Positions 7,770 through 16,727 of a stretch of DNA of 22,013 nt are shown piece after piece. The DNA comes from Schizochytrium sp. CCTCC M209059 (taxonomy: Eukaryota; Sar; Bigyra; Thraustochytrida; Thraustochytriidae). How positions within the stretch are numbered: the stretch's first letter is position 1; each line of letters begins with the position of its first letter. The DNA lies in contig KN805461.1 of NCBI GenBank assembly GCA_000818945.1, positions 76,431 to 98,443 on the forward strand, given 5' to 3'. A program made the position numbers and the translations under genes. The notes below the pieces were generated by a model. That model did no database searches and was not told the DNA's origin. It saw nothing but the letters and a program-made list of their open reading frames with translations.

Positions 7770-8094
7770 AAGTTTGCGGGTGAGAAAGATCGATCGACGG
7801 GACGGAGAGACTGAGGATCACATTTCTCACCACGATTTGCCAACCAAGTAAGCGGCGACAGCAGAACTGGCTAACGTTCTTCTTTATCATCATCATCATT
7901 GTCATCGTCTCCAGCTCCCTTTGTAATCTTTTTCTTTTCTTCTTTTTTCATTCTCTCATCTCCATTTCTCTGTCCCAAAAGGAACAAGAGAAAAAAGAGA
8001 CGGAGAAGAATGATAGCTGAAGCCCGATGCACTCACCATCAAGACGGTCAGGTTGGGTATCTCCTTTCCCAATTCCTCCCCTCTTCCATTTGGT

Positions 8095-11000
8095 TTACTG
8101 CTCTTTCTTGGAGGCCTCAATCCTGGCGCGGCGCCTCCTAAGGGCCGAAGCGTTCATGATGCGTCCCACAAGCTTGAGCACCTCATCGATGAGGACCACG
8201 GGCGCCGAGTAGAGAATGACAAGGGCCCATTCCTCGAAAGAAAGAGGAACGACGTCAAACATGGGCGCCAGCGAAGGAACGTAGAGAATCATAAAGTGAA
8301 GCGCAAAGCTCGAGGCCATGGCCAGGAGCAGGTACGGGTTCACAAAGGGATGGGTGCCCGGAGCGAAAAGCGAACCATCCTCGCTAATGGCGTTGAGCGC
8401 GTTGAACATCTCAATCGTGACAAGAACCGAAAGACTCAGCGTGGAGGCCTTCTTCTTGCCCACTTCGCCAAAGTAGTCGCAGCCGGACACGTCGTAGGTG
8501 AGGCCGCCCGCAGTCCACGAGTTGGCCGAGAACTTGTGCGTGCCATCGTCGAGATGAAAGAGGTTCGTGCCCGGGTCGCACTTTTCCCAGTTGGAAAGAT
8601 GGTGAAAGTCGACGCTCGTGTGGCCGTCCTTGGAAAGGTCAATGAGGCCGAGAAAGGGCTCCGAACCAACACCGTGCATGTACCAGGTGACAAAGACGCC
8701 AACAGTGGCAACACCGACATAGAGACCGACGATAATGTAACGAGCCATGACCCAGGTGGAAATAAGGGGCTCCGACTTGTCGCGCGGCGGCTTCGTCATG
8801 ATGTCCGGGTCGCTCGGGTTGAAGCCAAGCGCAGTAGCGGGCGGGCCGTCGGTCACAAGGTTGACCCAGAGCAGCTGGATGGGCACCATACCTTCGGGGA
8901 GGCCGAGGGCCGCGACAAAGAAGATGCTAAAGACCTCACCAATGTTCGACGAGATCATGTAGCGGATAAAGGCGCGCATGTTGTCGTAAATGGAGCGACC
9001 CTCCTGAACACTGGCCACAATGGTACTAAAGTTGTCGTCCGCGAGAATCATGTCCGAGGCCTCGCGCGCCACTTCGGTGCCGGCAATACCCATGGCCACG
9101 CCAATGTCAGCGAGCTTGAGCGCGGGGGCGTCGTTGACACCATCGCCGGTCATGGCCACCACGTTGCCCTGCTCCTTGAGAAGCTTGACAATGTGCTGCT
9201 TGAAGGCCGGCTCGGCGCGAGAAAAGACCATGCCCGTGTTGGCGTTCTTGGCGAGGAGCTCGCGCTGTTCCTCGACGGGGAGCTTGCTAAATTCGTGACC
9301 CACAAAGGACTTGTTCGTGAGGTCCTCGTCCTCGCCAAAGACGGAGATCTCGCGGCAGACGGCCTCGGCGGTGATGCGGTTGTCTCCGGTGATGACCATG
9401 ACACGGATGCCAGCGTTGCGGCAGGCCTCCATGGAGGAACGAACCTCGGCGCGGGGCGGGTCCTGCATGCCGACAAGGCCGACAAAGGTGAGGTCCGTCT
9501 CGATCTTGGCAAAGTTGGACGGGTCACGAAGCTGAGCGGCGGCGCTGTGGTGGGTGCCGTTGTAGTCACTGAGAGCGCCAAGCTCAGACTTCATGGCGAA
9601 ACCAAGCGTGCGCAGGGCCTTGCCGGCCATCTCGGCGATACGCTCCTGCATTTCCTCCTTGATCGCAGCAGACATTTCCACGCGCTTGCCGTCGTTGGTG
9701 AGCACGTGCGAGCAGCGCTCCAGGAGGGTCTCGGGGGCGCCCTTGACCAGGAGCTCGTTGGCAGACTGCCGGGTCTTGCCCGAGTTGACAATGACGCTCA
9801 TGGACTTGCGGTCGCGGGTGAACTCGAGCGTGGCCACGGCCTCGGCGCTTGCCTTGAGATTCTCGTTCACGGGCAGCTGGCCCTTGGCGACAGAGGGCGA
9901 GGCCTTGCCGTTCGAGCCGAGGAGCTTCTCCACGAGAACCGTGAGGGCAGCTTCGGTGGGTGCGCCCACGTGCTTCCAGGTGCCCTTGACGAGCTCGACA
10001 GAGCTGCTGTTGCACACACTCGCGACAAGGGCGAGCTTTTCGAGCGCGGCGCCGCCGGCGCTGGCCACTTGGGCCTCGCCGTCGAGTGGGTTGTAGGTGG
10101 CGCCCGAGACGGCGACCTCGTCGGTGCCCTTGCCGCCGGCGCCGACAACAATGACGCGGCGGACAGACATCATGTTGGTGGTGAGGGTGCCGGTCTTGTC
10201 GCTGCAAATGACCGTGGTGCAGCCGAGCGTCTCGACAGCGGGGAGCTTGCGGACAATCGAGTTGCGCGCCGCCATCTTGCGCGTGCCGAGGGCGAGGCAC
10301 ATGGTAATGACCGTGGGAAGACCCTCGGGGATGGCAGCGACGGCGAGTGCCACGGCAATCTGAAAGTAGTAAATGGCGGCCTTGAAGTCAATGGACATGT
10401 TTTCGAGGTCGATGAACATGTGGTAGTTGATGAGCCAGACGAGAACGCAGATAAGGGAGATGACCCACTGCAGCATGTCGGAGAACTCCTCGAGCTTTTG
10501 CTTGAGGGGCGTCTTCTCCTCGGCGCGCTCGGCGGCGGCCGCTTGAAGCTGCTCCTGAATCTTGCCCATCTCGGTAGACATGCCCGTGCCGGTGACAATG
10601 CAGATGGCATGGCCGTTGGCCAGCATGGTGCCGGAGAAGAGCATGTTGCTCTTGGACTGGATCTCGCAGTCCTCCTTGTCGATTTTGTCCTCGGACTTGC
10701 TCACGCTGACGCTCTCACCCGTGAGGGCCGACTGCTCGGCACGCAGGGTGGTGGTCTTGAGCTCGGCCACGCGGCAGTCGGCGGGCACGCAGTCGCCAAC
10801 GTTGAGCTCGATCACGTCGCCGGGGACGAGGTCCTCGGCCGGAAGGTTCGGCGTCCAGTTGCCGCCGCGACGGACGCGTGCCGTGGCGGCCTGCATGGCC
10901 TTGAGGGCCTCGAGACTAGCCTCGGCGTTGGACTCCTGGTACACGCCCACGATGGCGTTGAGGATGAGGATGAGCAGGATGACGCCGGACTCTACGAGGC

Positions 11001-11289
11001 TCTCGAGGGTGAGGGCCTTGCCGGCCTCGTAGGCCTCGTACATGGCGATGAGCGCCGAGACCACGGCAGCCACGAGCAGGATCTTGACCAGCGGGTCATC
11101 GAACTGCTCGAGAACCAGCTCCCAGAACGAGCTTCCCTCCTCCTTGGGCAGCTCGTTCTTGCCGAACTTCTCCAGGCGCGCCTCCGCCTCGCCGTCCTCG
11201 AGCCCCTCCTCCAGGGACGTGTCCAGCTCCTTCTCCACCGCCTCGATCTCGCGCGCCCACGGCGCGGCCATCAGCTCCACGGCCGCCAT
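8095..11289 (-). CDS. SERCA-type (P2A) Ca2+-transporting ATPase
   Basis: A single uninterrupted ORF of 1064 aa. The start at 11289 (CAAGGATGGCG) is chosen because upstream frame to 11709 is low-complexity Arg/Gly. P2A pumps move cytosolic Ca2+ into the ER using ATP. Visible motifs: LTGES (189-193, actuator), PEGLP (321-325, M4), CSDKTGTLT (362-370, phosphorylated Asp364), KGAPE (516-520, nucleotide domain), TGDN (634-637), TGDGVNDAP (714-722). The Ca2+ ligands of rabbit SERCA1 map to Glu322 (M4), Asn782 and Glu785 (M5, SNIGEV), Asn810/Thr813/Asp814 (M6, NLVTDG) and Glu960 (M8, VTIEM). Both Ca2+ sites thus look intact. M6 reads DGPPATALG where animal SERCA has DGLPATALG. The M7-M8 lumenal loop (about 870-950) is long. 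The C-terminus is KKEQ, a canonical dilysine ER-retrieval signal. Animal SERCAs are about 1000 aa. Confidence 0.97.
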   Translation of the reverse strand: MAAVELMAAPWAREIEAVEKELDTSLEEGLEDGEAEARLEKFGKNELPKEEGSSFWELVLEQFDDPLVKILLVAAVVSALIAMYEAYEAGKALTLESLVESGVILLILILNAIVGVYQESNAEASLEALKAMQAATARVRRGGNWTPNLPAEDLVPGDVIELNVGDCVPADCRVAELKTTTLRAEQSALTGESVSVSKSEDKIDKEDCEIQSKSNMLFSGTMLANGHAICIVTGTGMSTEMGKIQEQLQAAAAERAEEKTPLKQKLEEFSDMLQWVISLICVLVWLINYHMFIDLENMSIDFKAAIYYFQIAVALAVAAIPEGLPTVITMCLALGTRKMAARNSIVRKLPAVETLGCTTVICSDKTGTLTTNMMSVRRVIVVGAGGKGTDEVAVSGATYNPLDGEAQVASAGGAALEKLALVASVCNSSSVELVKGTWKHVGAPTEAALTVLVEKLLGSNGKASPSVAKGQLPVNENLKASAEAVATLEFTRDRKSMSVIVNSGKTRQSANELLVKGAPETLLERCSHVLTNDGKRVEMSAAIKEEMQERIAEMAGKALRTLGFAMKSELGALSDYNGTHHSAAAQLRDPSNFAKIETDLTFVGLVGMQDPPRAEVRSSMEACRNAGIRVMVITGDNRITAEAVCREISVFGEDEDLTNKSFVGHEFSKLPVEEQRELLAKNANTGMVFSRAEPAFKQHIVKLLKEQGNVVAMTGDGVNDAPALKLADIGVAMGIAGTEVAREASDMILADDNFSTIVASVQEGRSIYDNMRAFIRYMISSNIGEVFSIFFVAALGLPEGMVPIQLLWVNLVTDGPPATALGFNPSDPDIMTKPPRDKSEPLISTWVMARYIIVGLYVGVATVGVFVTWYMHGVGSEPFLGLIDLSKDGHTSVDFHHLSNWEKCDPGTNLFHLDDGTHKFSANSWTAGGLTYDVSGCDYFGEVGKKKASTLSLSVLVTIEMFNALNAISEDGSLFAPGTHPFVNPYLLLAMASSFALHFMILYVPSLAPMFDVVPLSFEEWALVILYSAPVVLIDEVLKLVGRIMNASALRRRRARIEASKKEQ

Positions 11290-11324
11290 CCTTGCTCGCC
11301 CTGGCTTCCGCCGAACCGGAAGGG

Positions 11325-11385
11325 GCCTGCCTGCCCGCCTGCCTGCCCGCCTGCCTGCCTGTGCCTGCCCGCCCGCCTGCGCGCC
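11325..11385. repeat. CCTG/CCCG tetranucleotide-rich tract
   Basis: Interleaved CCTG and CCCG copies run almost without break just upstream of the SERCA ATG, in its likely 5' UTR. Confidence 0.8.
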
Positions 11386-12068
11386 GCCGCCTGTCGCTCT
11401 CGCCGCTCGCCGCGCTCGCGCCGCCGCTCGCTCGCTCGCGCCGCCGGCCGGCCTCCTCGCGCCTCCGCGTTCAGGTTCTGGATTCTGGATTCTGGATCCC
11501 GCCTCTCTGCTGCCCGCCTGCCCGCCTGAAGCCGACGGCGAGGGAAGGATACGCCAGCAGCAGCCGCCCGCTCTCTCTCCCTCTCTCTCCGGCCGCCGGA
11601 AACCGCCGCGCCGCTGCTCGCTCTGCGGAGACCCGCCGCGCCTCGGCCTCGCCTCTTCCCCGCGGCGGCGGAGGAAAGGCCGCCAAGGCGCGCAAGAGCC
11701 GCCCTGCAAGTCGGTCTTGGCGCTTTCCGCAGTGGCCGCGCCCTTTCGCGCCCTTTGTGCCGCCGCCCCTCCTGCCTGCTTTCCAGCCTGGCGCGCCGCC
11801 GGGGGCAGCCGCGGAGTCCCTGCCGCCGCCGGGATACCGTACGTTACCTTGGGTATACCGCCCCGAGCACGCGCAGAGGCGTCGACGTGCGGAACGTCGA
11901 GGGGACCGGGTTCTGGAGTGCCGCGGCACGGGCTGCGAGATCATCGGGGCGAGGAGCGTGGCCGGATGGTGGTGATCTCGTCGGTGGTTTGGAGCTTGGT
12001 TTGGGTTGGGGAAGGAGCATTTCGGGCAGAGTCTGCTAAACGTTGATGACTCACTGACTGGGATCTCG

Positions 12069-12169
12069 GGTAGGTAGGTAGGTAGGTAGGTGTAGCTGGT
12101 AGGTGCAGCTGGCGCTGATCGCGATCTCGAGCGCCACGCCAAGCTCGTGCGTATACTGTTGCTCTCAGG

Positions 12170-12200
<31 letters not shown>

Positions 12201-12201
12201 T
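12069..12201. repeat. (GGTA)n, (CT)n and (CA)n microsatellites
   Basis: About six copies of GGTA at 12069-12092, then a CT run at about 12172-12189 passing directly into a CA run to about 12201. Confidence 0.85.
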
Positions 12202-12349
12202 ACTACGTATGTGCGTATGTTTTCCCTTCTTCAAGTTGTTCTTGTAGCACCGGCGTCGGCCCACCACGCAGTCTTTACCAGCTCCGCACGAGGAACGCAG
12301 GAGCGCTTGGTGCCACGACGCACGGACGAGCTTTGTTGCCCTCCCCTCC

Positions 12350-12523
12350 CTATTCCTTGGAAAAGAGTTCAATCTTGATCAGTGTAGTCGCCGTCGAGAG
12401 CGACACCATCATTTTCCTCATCTGCGCGATCATGATGTTGTCCGAAAGCCGCTGGTCCCAAAACGTGGTCCTGGTGCCTGACTCAAACGACAAGCCCGGT
12501 CGAAAGGAGCGAGCCCCCGTCAT
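12350..12523 (-). CDS. Possible 57-aa small ORF of unknown function
   Basis: An ATG at 12523 opens a 57-aa frame ending in TAG at 12350-12352. The codons have mostly G or C at the third position (about 43 of 57 by eye), like the real genes here. The product has an N-terminal FRPGLSFESGTRTTFWDQRL region and an amphipathic Met/Leu-rich C-terminal half (about residues 28-57). No family is recognised. The plus strand is also open across this stretch (12147-12530) and gives a hydrophobic translation, and the frames share their GC-rich position, so codon bias does not settle the strand. It may be a small gene, a terminal exon, or chance. Confidence 0.25.
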   Translation of the reverse strand: MTGARSFRPGLSFESGTRTTFWDQRLSDNIMIAQMRKMMVSLSTATTLIKIELFSKE

Positions 12524-12583
12524 AGCTTGAAGCTAGCAAAGACTGGACCATGATATGATAGATAGTCACCAGAAGGTAGATCC

Positions 12584-12600
12584 GACTCGGAGTCCGAGTC
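12584..12600. other. Short perfect hairpin
   Basis: GACTCGG, a 3-nt AGT loop, then CCGAGTC form a perfect 7-bp stem. It lies about 40 bp before a tRNA-like A-box word and about 370 bp upstream of the beta-propeller ATG. Its function is unknown. Confidence 0.45.
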
Positions 12601-12955
12601 ACGTTGCGGCCTGCGGCCCAAACAAGAAAAGAAAAGAAAAGTGGTCTAACGGCTAGAACGAACTTGAAGGACCTCTTAACGTGCATGAGGAATTGGCTCG
12701 TAGCATTTTGTCGAGCGCGGAAAGTAGAGCAGAGCGCACGGCATACGTACGCACATCGTGACTGACTGGCTGGCGAGCTGGCTGGCTGGCGCCCTTACCT
12801 CTTGCTTCTTGACTTTTTTGCTCGCCCGTCGGGTCGCTGGCAATTGCTCGCTTGCTTCCCTCGCAGAGGGCGAACGCGAAAACACCTGTTCGTTCGCTAA
12901 CGAGCTCGCTGGCTCGTTCGCTCGCTCGTTCTGGCGCAGTCAATCATTTTCTACC

Positions 12956-13819
12956 ATGGAAATCGTTCGCGACGGAGACCAGTCCGGCGAAGGCCTCGTC
13001 CTGAGCGGCGGCTGCCTGGCTGATGGAAACGCAATCTGGGCAGTGTCTGCAGCCCGAGGAAAGGTTGTCAGATTTGCCGATGCTGAAGCGCTTGATGGAA
13101 GACCTACAGAGGCCGTAGCGACGCGAGGATCGCCGTCAGGCGTCGCAGTGGACGCAGATGGGCGCGTCTACGCATCGGATCTCGAACATGGCGCGATTCT
13201 GAAGATTGATGTCGAAAATGCAAAGTACACCGCCATCGTTCAAGACTATGAGGGACAGCCTCTTCTCGGTCCTTCGAGTCTTGCCTTTGGCGCCGATGGT
13301 ACAATGTACTTCACCGACAGTGGCCCACTTGGTGAGAGCTCTCTCGACAATGCCTGTGGGAGCGTCTTTGCTATCACTCGCGACGAGAGCGGCCAAGTGT
13401 TGCGCCCCCTGGCTCTCGGGTGTCTGGCCCATCCCTGTGGCATTTGCGTATCGCCGCGAGACGACAACATTGTCTACGTCGCCGAGACACTGCGAAACCG
13501 TGTCCTCCGTTTCTCGAGGAGACCACACGGTGCCTTTCTTTGCTCTGTCCTCCATCAATTCTCTGGTCGCATTGGGCCTTCGGCAATTGCGGTGGATCCC
13601 AATACGGGGTATCTGTATGTGGCACGATATGAGTTTGACACCAATGCAGGACTGATCAGCGTCATTGACCCCTCTGGCGTCGACCAGGGCATTGTGCGCG
13701 ATATTGAGATTCCCGAGCTTGCAGGTGGCGAAATCTCTGCGCTCTCACTAAACCCTGATGCTGGCGAGCTTCTCATTTTCGAAGCGACCTCTGCAAAGCT
13801 TGTCAAACTTCGCATTTGA
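12956..13819 (+). CDS. SMP-30/gluconolactonase or strictosidine-synthase-like beta-propeller protein
   Basis: Encodes 287 aa from the ATG at 12956, which has an excellent ACCATGG context; the open frame upstream to 12758 is repeat translation. Repeated blade-like words are visible: SGVAVDADGRVYASDLEHGA (61-80), GPSSLAFGADGTMYFTDSG (105-123), HPCGICVSPRDDNIVYVAET (159-178) running into LRNRVLRFSRRP, GPSAIAVDPNTGYLYVARYE (207-226), and a final blade at 260-287. This is the six-bladed SGL/strictosidine-synthase-like fold, and VAETLRNRVLRF is typical of the latter branch. Known members hydrolyse lactones or phosphotriesters, or act as condensing enzymes in plants; the substrate cannot be read here. 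There is no signal peptide, so it is probably cytosolic. The canonical SMP-30 metal-ligand Asn and Asp are not obvious, so activity is uncertain. Confidence 0.9.
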   Translation: MEIVRDGDQSGEGLVLSGGCLADGNAIWAVSAARGKVVRFADAEALDGRPTEAVATRGSPSGVAVDADGRVYASDLEHGAILKIDVENAKYTAIVQDYEGQPLLGPSSLAFGADGTMYFTDSGPLGESSLDNACGSVFAITRDESGQVLRPLALGCLAHPCGICVSPRDDNIVYVAETLRNRVLRFSRRPHGAFLCSVLHQFSGRIGPSAIAVDPNTGYLYVARYEFDTNAGLISVIDPSGVDQGIVRDIEIPELAGGEISALSLNPDAGELLIFEATSAKLVKLRI

Positions 13820-14360
13820 GCAAAAAAAAATTGTAGGGACTTTCATCTATCACAACAAAAGGTAGTATAGTATGCTTTTGGCCTCATTCTTCTTCTGCAT
13901 TTTCTCACCTCAATCCCGTTGTGCAGTCGTCGCTGTTCTCATCTTCTTCGCTTGATAACTTTTTGTTAAACTTCCTCCAATCGTCATTTGTTAACATACA
14001 CTAGCGGTGCGCTGGCGAGCTTCATGTGGTTACGTGCTGATGAACTTTTTTTTATGATAGAATGCACCTTGACAGTGGCAAGCTCCCCGCACATCTGCTG
14101 AACGCGCGAGCCCATTATAATGGTCAATGATCCTCTGCATACAAGATCGCATCATGCAGGTTTTAAAGGGGGGTTGAATGGAATCGAGAATCGAGATGCG
14201 GTCACCGGCAGTCGTCCAACCGTGACGTCCTTGCGATGCGCGGCCAGCGGACGGAGAGAAGCGTTGGGCCGGGCGCAGGAGGCTGTGGACGCTCGTGACA
14301 CGGGGGCAACCCAGGTCCGGGTCCGTGGCGAAGCAGGGACAGCGGACTCGCTGAGACGCC
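13820..14360. other. Tandem intergenic region
   Basis: Lies between two plus-strand genes. It begins with a short A run just after the stop at 13819, then T-rich sequence (3' UTR-like), and becomes GC-rich from about 14200 towards the next ATG. No gene, RNA or distinct repeat was seen. Confidence 0.55.
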
Positions 14361-15584
14361 ATGGAGCGAGACATCCTCGAGGAAGGGGAGGCCTCGTCCG
14401 CGCACGGCGCAACGCGCGTCCAGCAAGAACAGCAGCGCGAGAGTAGACTGATAAGACCGAGGCCGAGTGATCTCGAGTTCGACGATGGGGCTGATAGCGT
14501 TTCCTTGACCCTGGGGGAGCCGCAAGACTTTGCCTCAGTGACCACGGATGACGATCGACGACAAGACCCAGACTACTTGCACCACCACCGTTTCCATCCT
14601 CCTACTCCACCTCCTCCTCATCTCCACCATCACGAACATGACCAACACCATCAAGGTGAAGATAATTCCCACGATCACCGCCAAGTTCAAGATTTCGCAC
14701 ATCTCGACAACGTAAATGTAGAGCATGACCAGACGATTGACGACGAGGAGCGTCCGCTAGATAAGTCCAAGACCACTGGCAATAACTTGGTGACCGGGAA
14801 ACCAGAAAGATCAAAGCCAATAAGGTGCGACTGCAAGCTCTCTTGGTGCCAGGAGCAACGCGCAGCAAGGTACGATGAAATGAAAAGGGCGATTCCGAAT
14901 TGGCCGCTGCACTTCTCCTCGCCAAGATGCCCCCTGCAGCGTCACGAGGTCGTGCACACCTTGCGGCCCAACCTTTCCAACAAGTCGGTGCGGTCCAACT
15001 ACTATTTTCTATGGTGGCATCTCCGCCCGAGCTCTTTCATGTGGGTTGCAAAATTCGACAAGCGCAGTAGGGACCACACGCCGCGCTGGATTGTGGGAAG
15101 ACAGAAAATTAACGTTTCCGCCAATTATGAGCCTGTCCCACACCCTCTCGTTTTTGCTCTCTTTGATCCTGCAACGAGACAATGGGTCCCCGATCCAGAC
15201 TCGGACTTGGCTGCGGATAATTGCCTCGTGACTCTAAAGTCTGGCAAACAGGCGTACGAAAATCCGAATGGGCCAGCGCAAGCAGCGCTTTCCGCTCCAC
15301 TGTCTGGCCACCACCTTCACGCCATGGGCCATAAGCGACCGCGCATTGAAGCACCGACTTTTCATCCTTCGCTGTACCAAGCGATTGAGCAATATGTCCA
15401 AAAGAGTGATCCAGTAGACTTGGAAGAAGCCAAGGCTGACCTGATGCAAGCAAAAGATCTACTTTCACGCGTTTTGCGAACTGCAAACGTGCCCAACACG
15501 AACGGACGACATCCAGGTTTGACTGCTAGGGCAAGAAATATAGTCACTTCTGGCGGCGCATCAGCAGATGACTCGTTTGTTTGA
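14361..15584 (+). CDS. His-rich protein with Cys cluster, unknown function
   Basis: Encodes 407 aa from the ATG at 14361 (ACGCCATGGAG, strong context). Residues 1-70 are acidic. Residues 74-98 are a His/Pro-rich tract with eleven histidines, and scattered His continues to 122. A compact conserved-looking region follows (152-276): RCDCKLSWC (155-163) supplies three cysteines, Cys190 a fourth, and aromatic-rich words such as NYYFLWWHLRP (213-223), MWVAKFDK (227-234) and VFALFDPATRQW (264-275) suggest a folded beta-rich domain. GHKRPRIE (323-330) resembles a nuclear localisation signal. A helical segment spans 350-374 and the tail is Ser/Ala-rich. The Cys/His content suggests metal binding, perhaps a nuclear regulator, but I recognise no family. 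Codon use matches neighbours and there is no sign of transfer. Confidence 0.85.
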   Translation: MERDILEEGEASSAHGATRVQQEQQRESRLIRPRPSDLEFDDGADSVSLTLGEPQDFASVTTDDDRRQDPDYLHHHRFHPPTPPPPHLHHHEHDQHHQGEDNSHDHRQVQDFAHLDNVNVEHDQTIDDEERPLDKSKTTGNNLVTGKPERSKPIRCDCKLSWCQEQRAARYDEMKRAIPNWPLHFSSPRCPLQRHEVVHTLRPNLSNKSVRSNYYFLWWHLRPSSFMWVAKFDKRSRDHTPRWIVGRQKINVSANYEPVPHPLVFALFDPATRQWVPDPDSDLAADNCLVTLKSGKQAYENPNGPAQAALSAPLSGHHLHAMGHKRPRIEAPTFHPSLYQAIEQYVQKSDPVDLEEAKADLMQAKDLLSRVLRTANVPNTNGRHPGLTARARNIVTSGGASADDSFV

Positions 15585-16044
15585 TGAACACGCGAAGAGG
15601 AATATTCTGTGGTAAAGGCTCAGCAAAGGTCTCTTGCTGCCGTCTTTTCTTACTTTCTTTTCCCCAAATCCAATGTGGCATTGCAGAACTGTGAAATCCA
15701 AAGGCTCCTATTAAAAGTAACGACATCCATGTCAACAGACAATTTCATCGAGCTCGTCGCACGATGGCGGGATGCCATCCCCCAACACTGTCAATCACAT
15801 GGCTCGGCGCCATGTCACCGCGACAGCTTTTCCAAAACAGCTCACACCACAGTAAGCTTTCTTTTTGTATGAGATAGACGAGAGACATCAACCCCGTAAA
15901 TCACCGCGACAAATTTTTCAATGCATCGCCTTGACGATCGCGTCTAACAATTCATCACATTCACGCTCTTGTGCTCTGTTCTGCTATGCCCTGCTCACGA
16001 AGGGGCAAGACACAACATGTAATGTGGGAAAAGAAAATGTAATT
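15585..16044. other. Convergent 3' region
   Basis: Lies between the stop of the His-rich gene (plus) and the stop of the DEK_C/BIN4-like gene (minus). It is less GC-rich than the genes. No gene or notable repeat was found. Confidence 0.6.
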
Positions 16045-16695
16045 TTAGGCTACTTTACCGTCCATGCCATCCATGACACTGCCCTTGAAGGTGCATTGCA
16101 TGAACTCGTTCCACACGCCTTGAACCTGAACCTTATCCTTTTGCATCGCTACGCCAAGAAGCGTCACACCAGACGGCACCATGACGCCATTGTACACGTC
16201 ACCCTTGAGATCAATGCGCAGGACACTCCCTTCTGTGTACCTCTGAGCAGCGGCAAGGAGTTTGGCTTTTTTGGAAGGCCCTCGCTTTGTCTTTTTTGGA
16301 GTTTTGCGTTTTCCGCTTGCACTGATTCCCTCTTGCTGCTGTTCGCCCGATTCTCCTTGAGGATCAATGAGCGAGACCCGTCCAATCGCGCCCGAATCGC
16401 CGCGGACATTGATATCCTTGCCGTGCAGCTCCAAGAGCACAGGCATGGTCGCCCCTGTTTTGCGGGCATCGAGCCGCTTTGGGAAAACAAGCGGAAGGGA
16501 GTCTTCACTTCCGGGCTGCGTTTCCCCTTTTTCGTGTCGTGTATCGACATCGTCGGTGGACTTACCCGCAGCAGCAGAGCGCGCTGAGACGGTGGTGTCT
16601 TGCGTACTTGCCCACGCCGTGTCCTGTGAGAGCCCGAGCTCCTGGCTGTCTTCGATCGTTTGCGGTGGCGGGTTATCAACCTTGACTCCTGCTTT

Positions 16696-16727
<32 letters not shown>

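Larger units (their letters stand above)
7279..8094. other. Convergent 3' region, dUTPase / SERCA
   Basis: About 0.8 kb between the two stop codons. It holds a two-way poly(A)-like motif, a (CTTG)n run (7630-7648), a (GA)n run (7750-7769), and a long pyrimidine-rich stretch (about 7915-7980). No gene is supported. Confidence 0.6.
11290..12955. promoter_or_regulatory. Divergent intergenic region, SERCA / beta-propeller gene
   Basis: About 1.7 kb between divergent starts. The SERCA-proximal part (11290-11900) is very GC-rich with CCTG/CCCG and CTCG repeats. The middle has GGTA, CT and CA microsatellites (12069-12201). A small ORF (12350-12523 minus), a short hairpin (12584-12600) and CTGG/CTCG repeats (12771-12930) follow. 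Apart from the small ORF no coding sequence is credible. Confidence 0.55.

Noticed and set aside
8053..11529. A 1158-codon open frame on the plus strand, antisense to the Ca2+-ATPase
   Set aside because: It mirrors the pump gene, is rich in His/Asp/Gly/Val as expected from antisense reading of GC3-rich codons, and has no recognisable domain. The minus-strand frame carries all P-type ATPase motifs.
11290..11709. 140-codon N-terminal extension of the Ca2+-ATPase frame
   Set aside because: The translation is Arg/Gly/Ala low complexity from CCTG/CTCG repeats, while the ATG at 11289 has a normal context and a normal SERCA N-terminus.
14535..14726. Minus-strand Val/Met-rich ORF antisense to the His-rich tract
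   Set aside because: It is the mirror of the His/Pro codon run (GTG from CAC); the plus-strand frame is much longer and has a strong start context.
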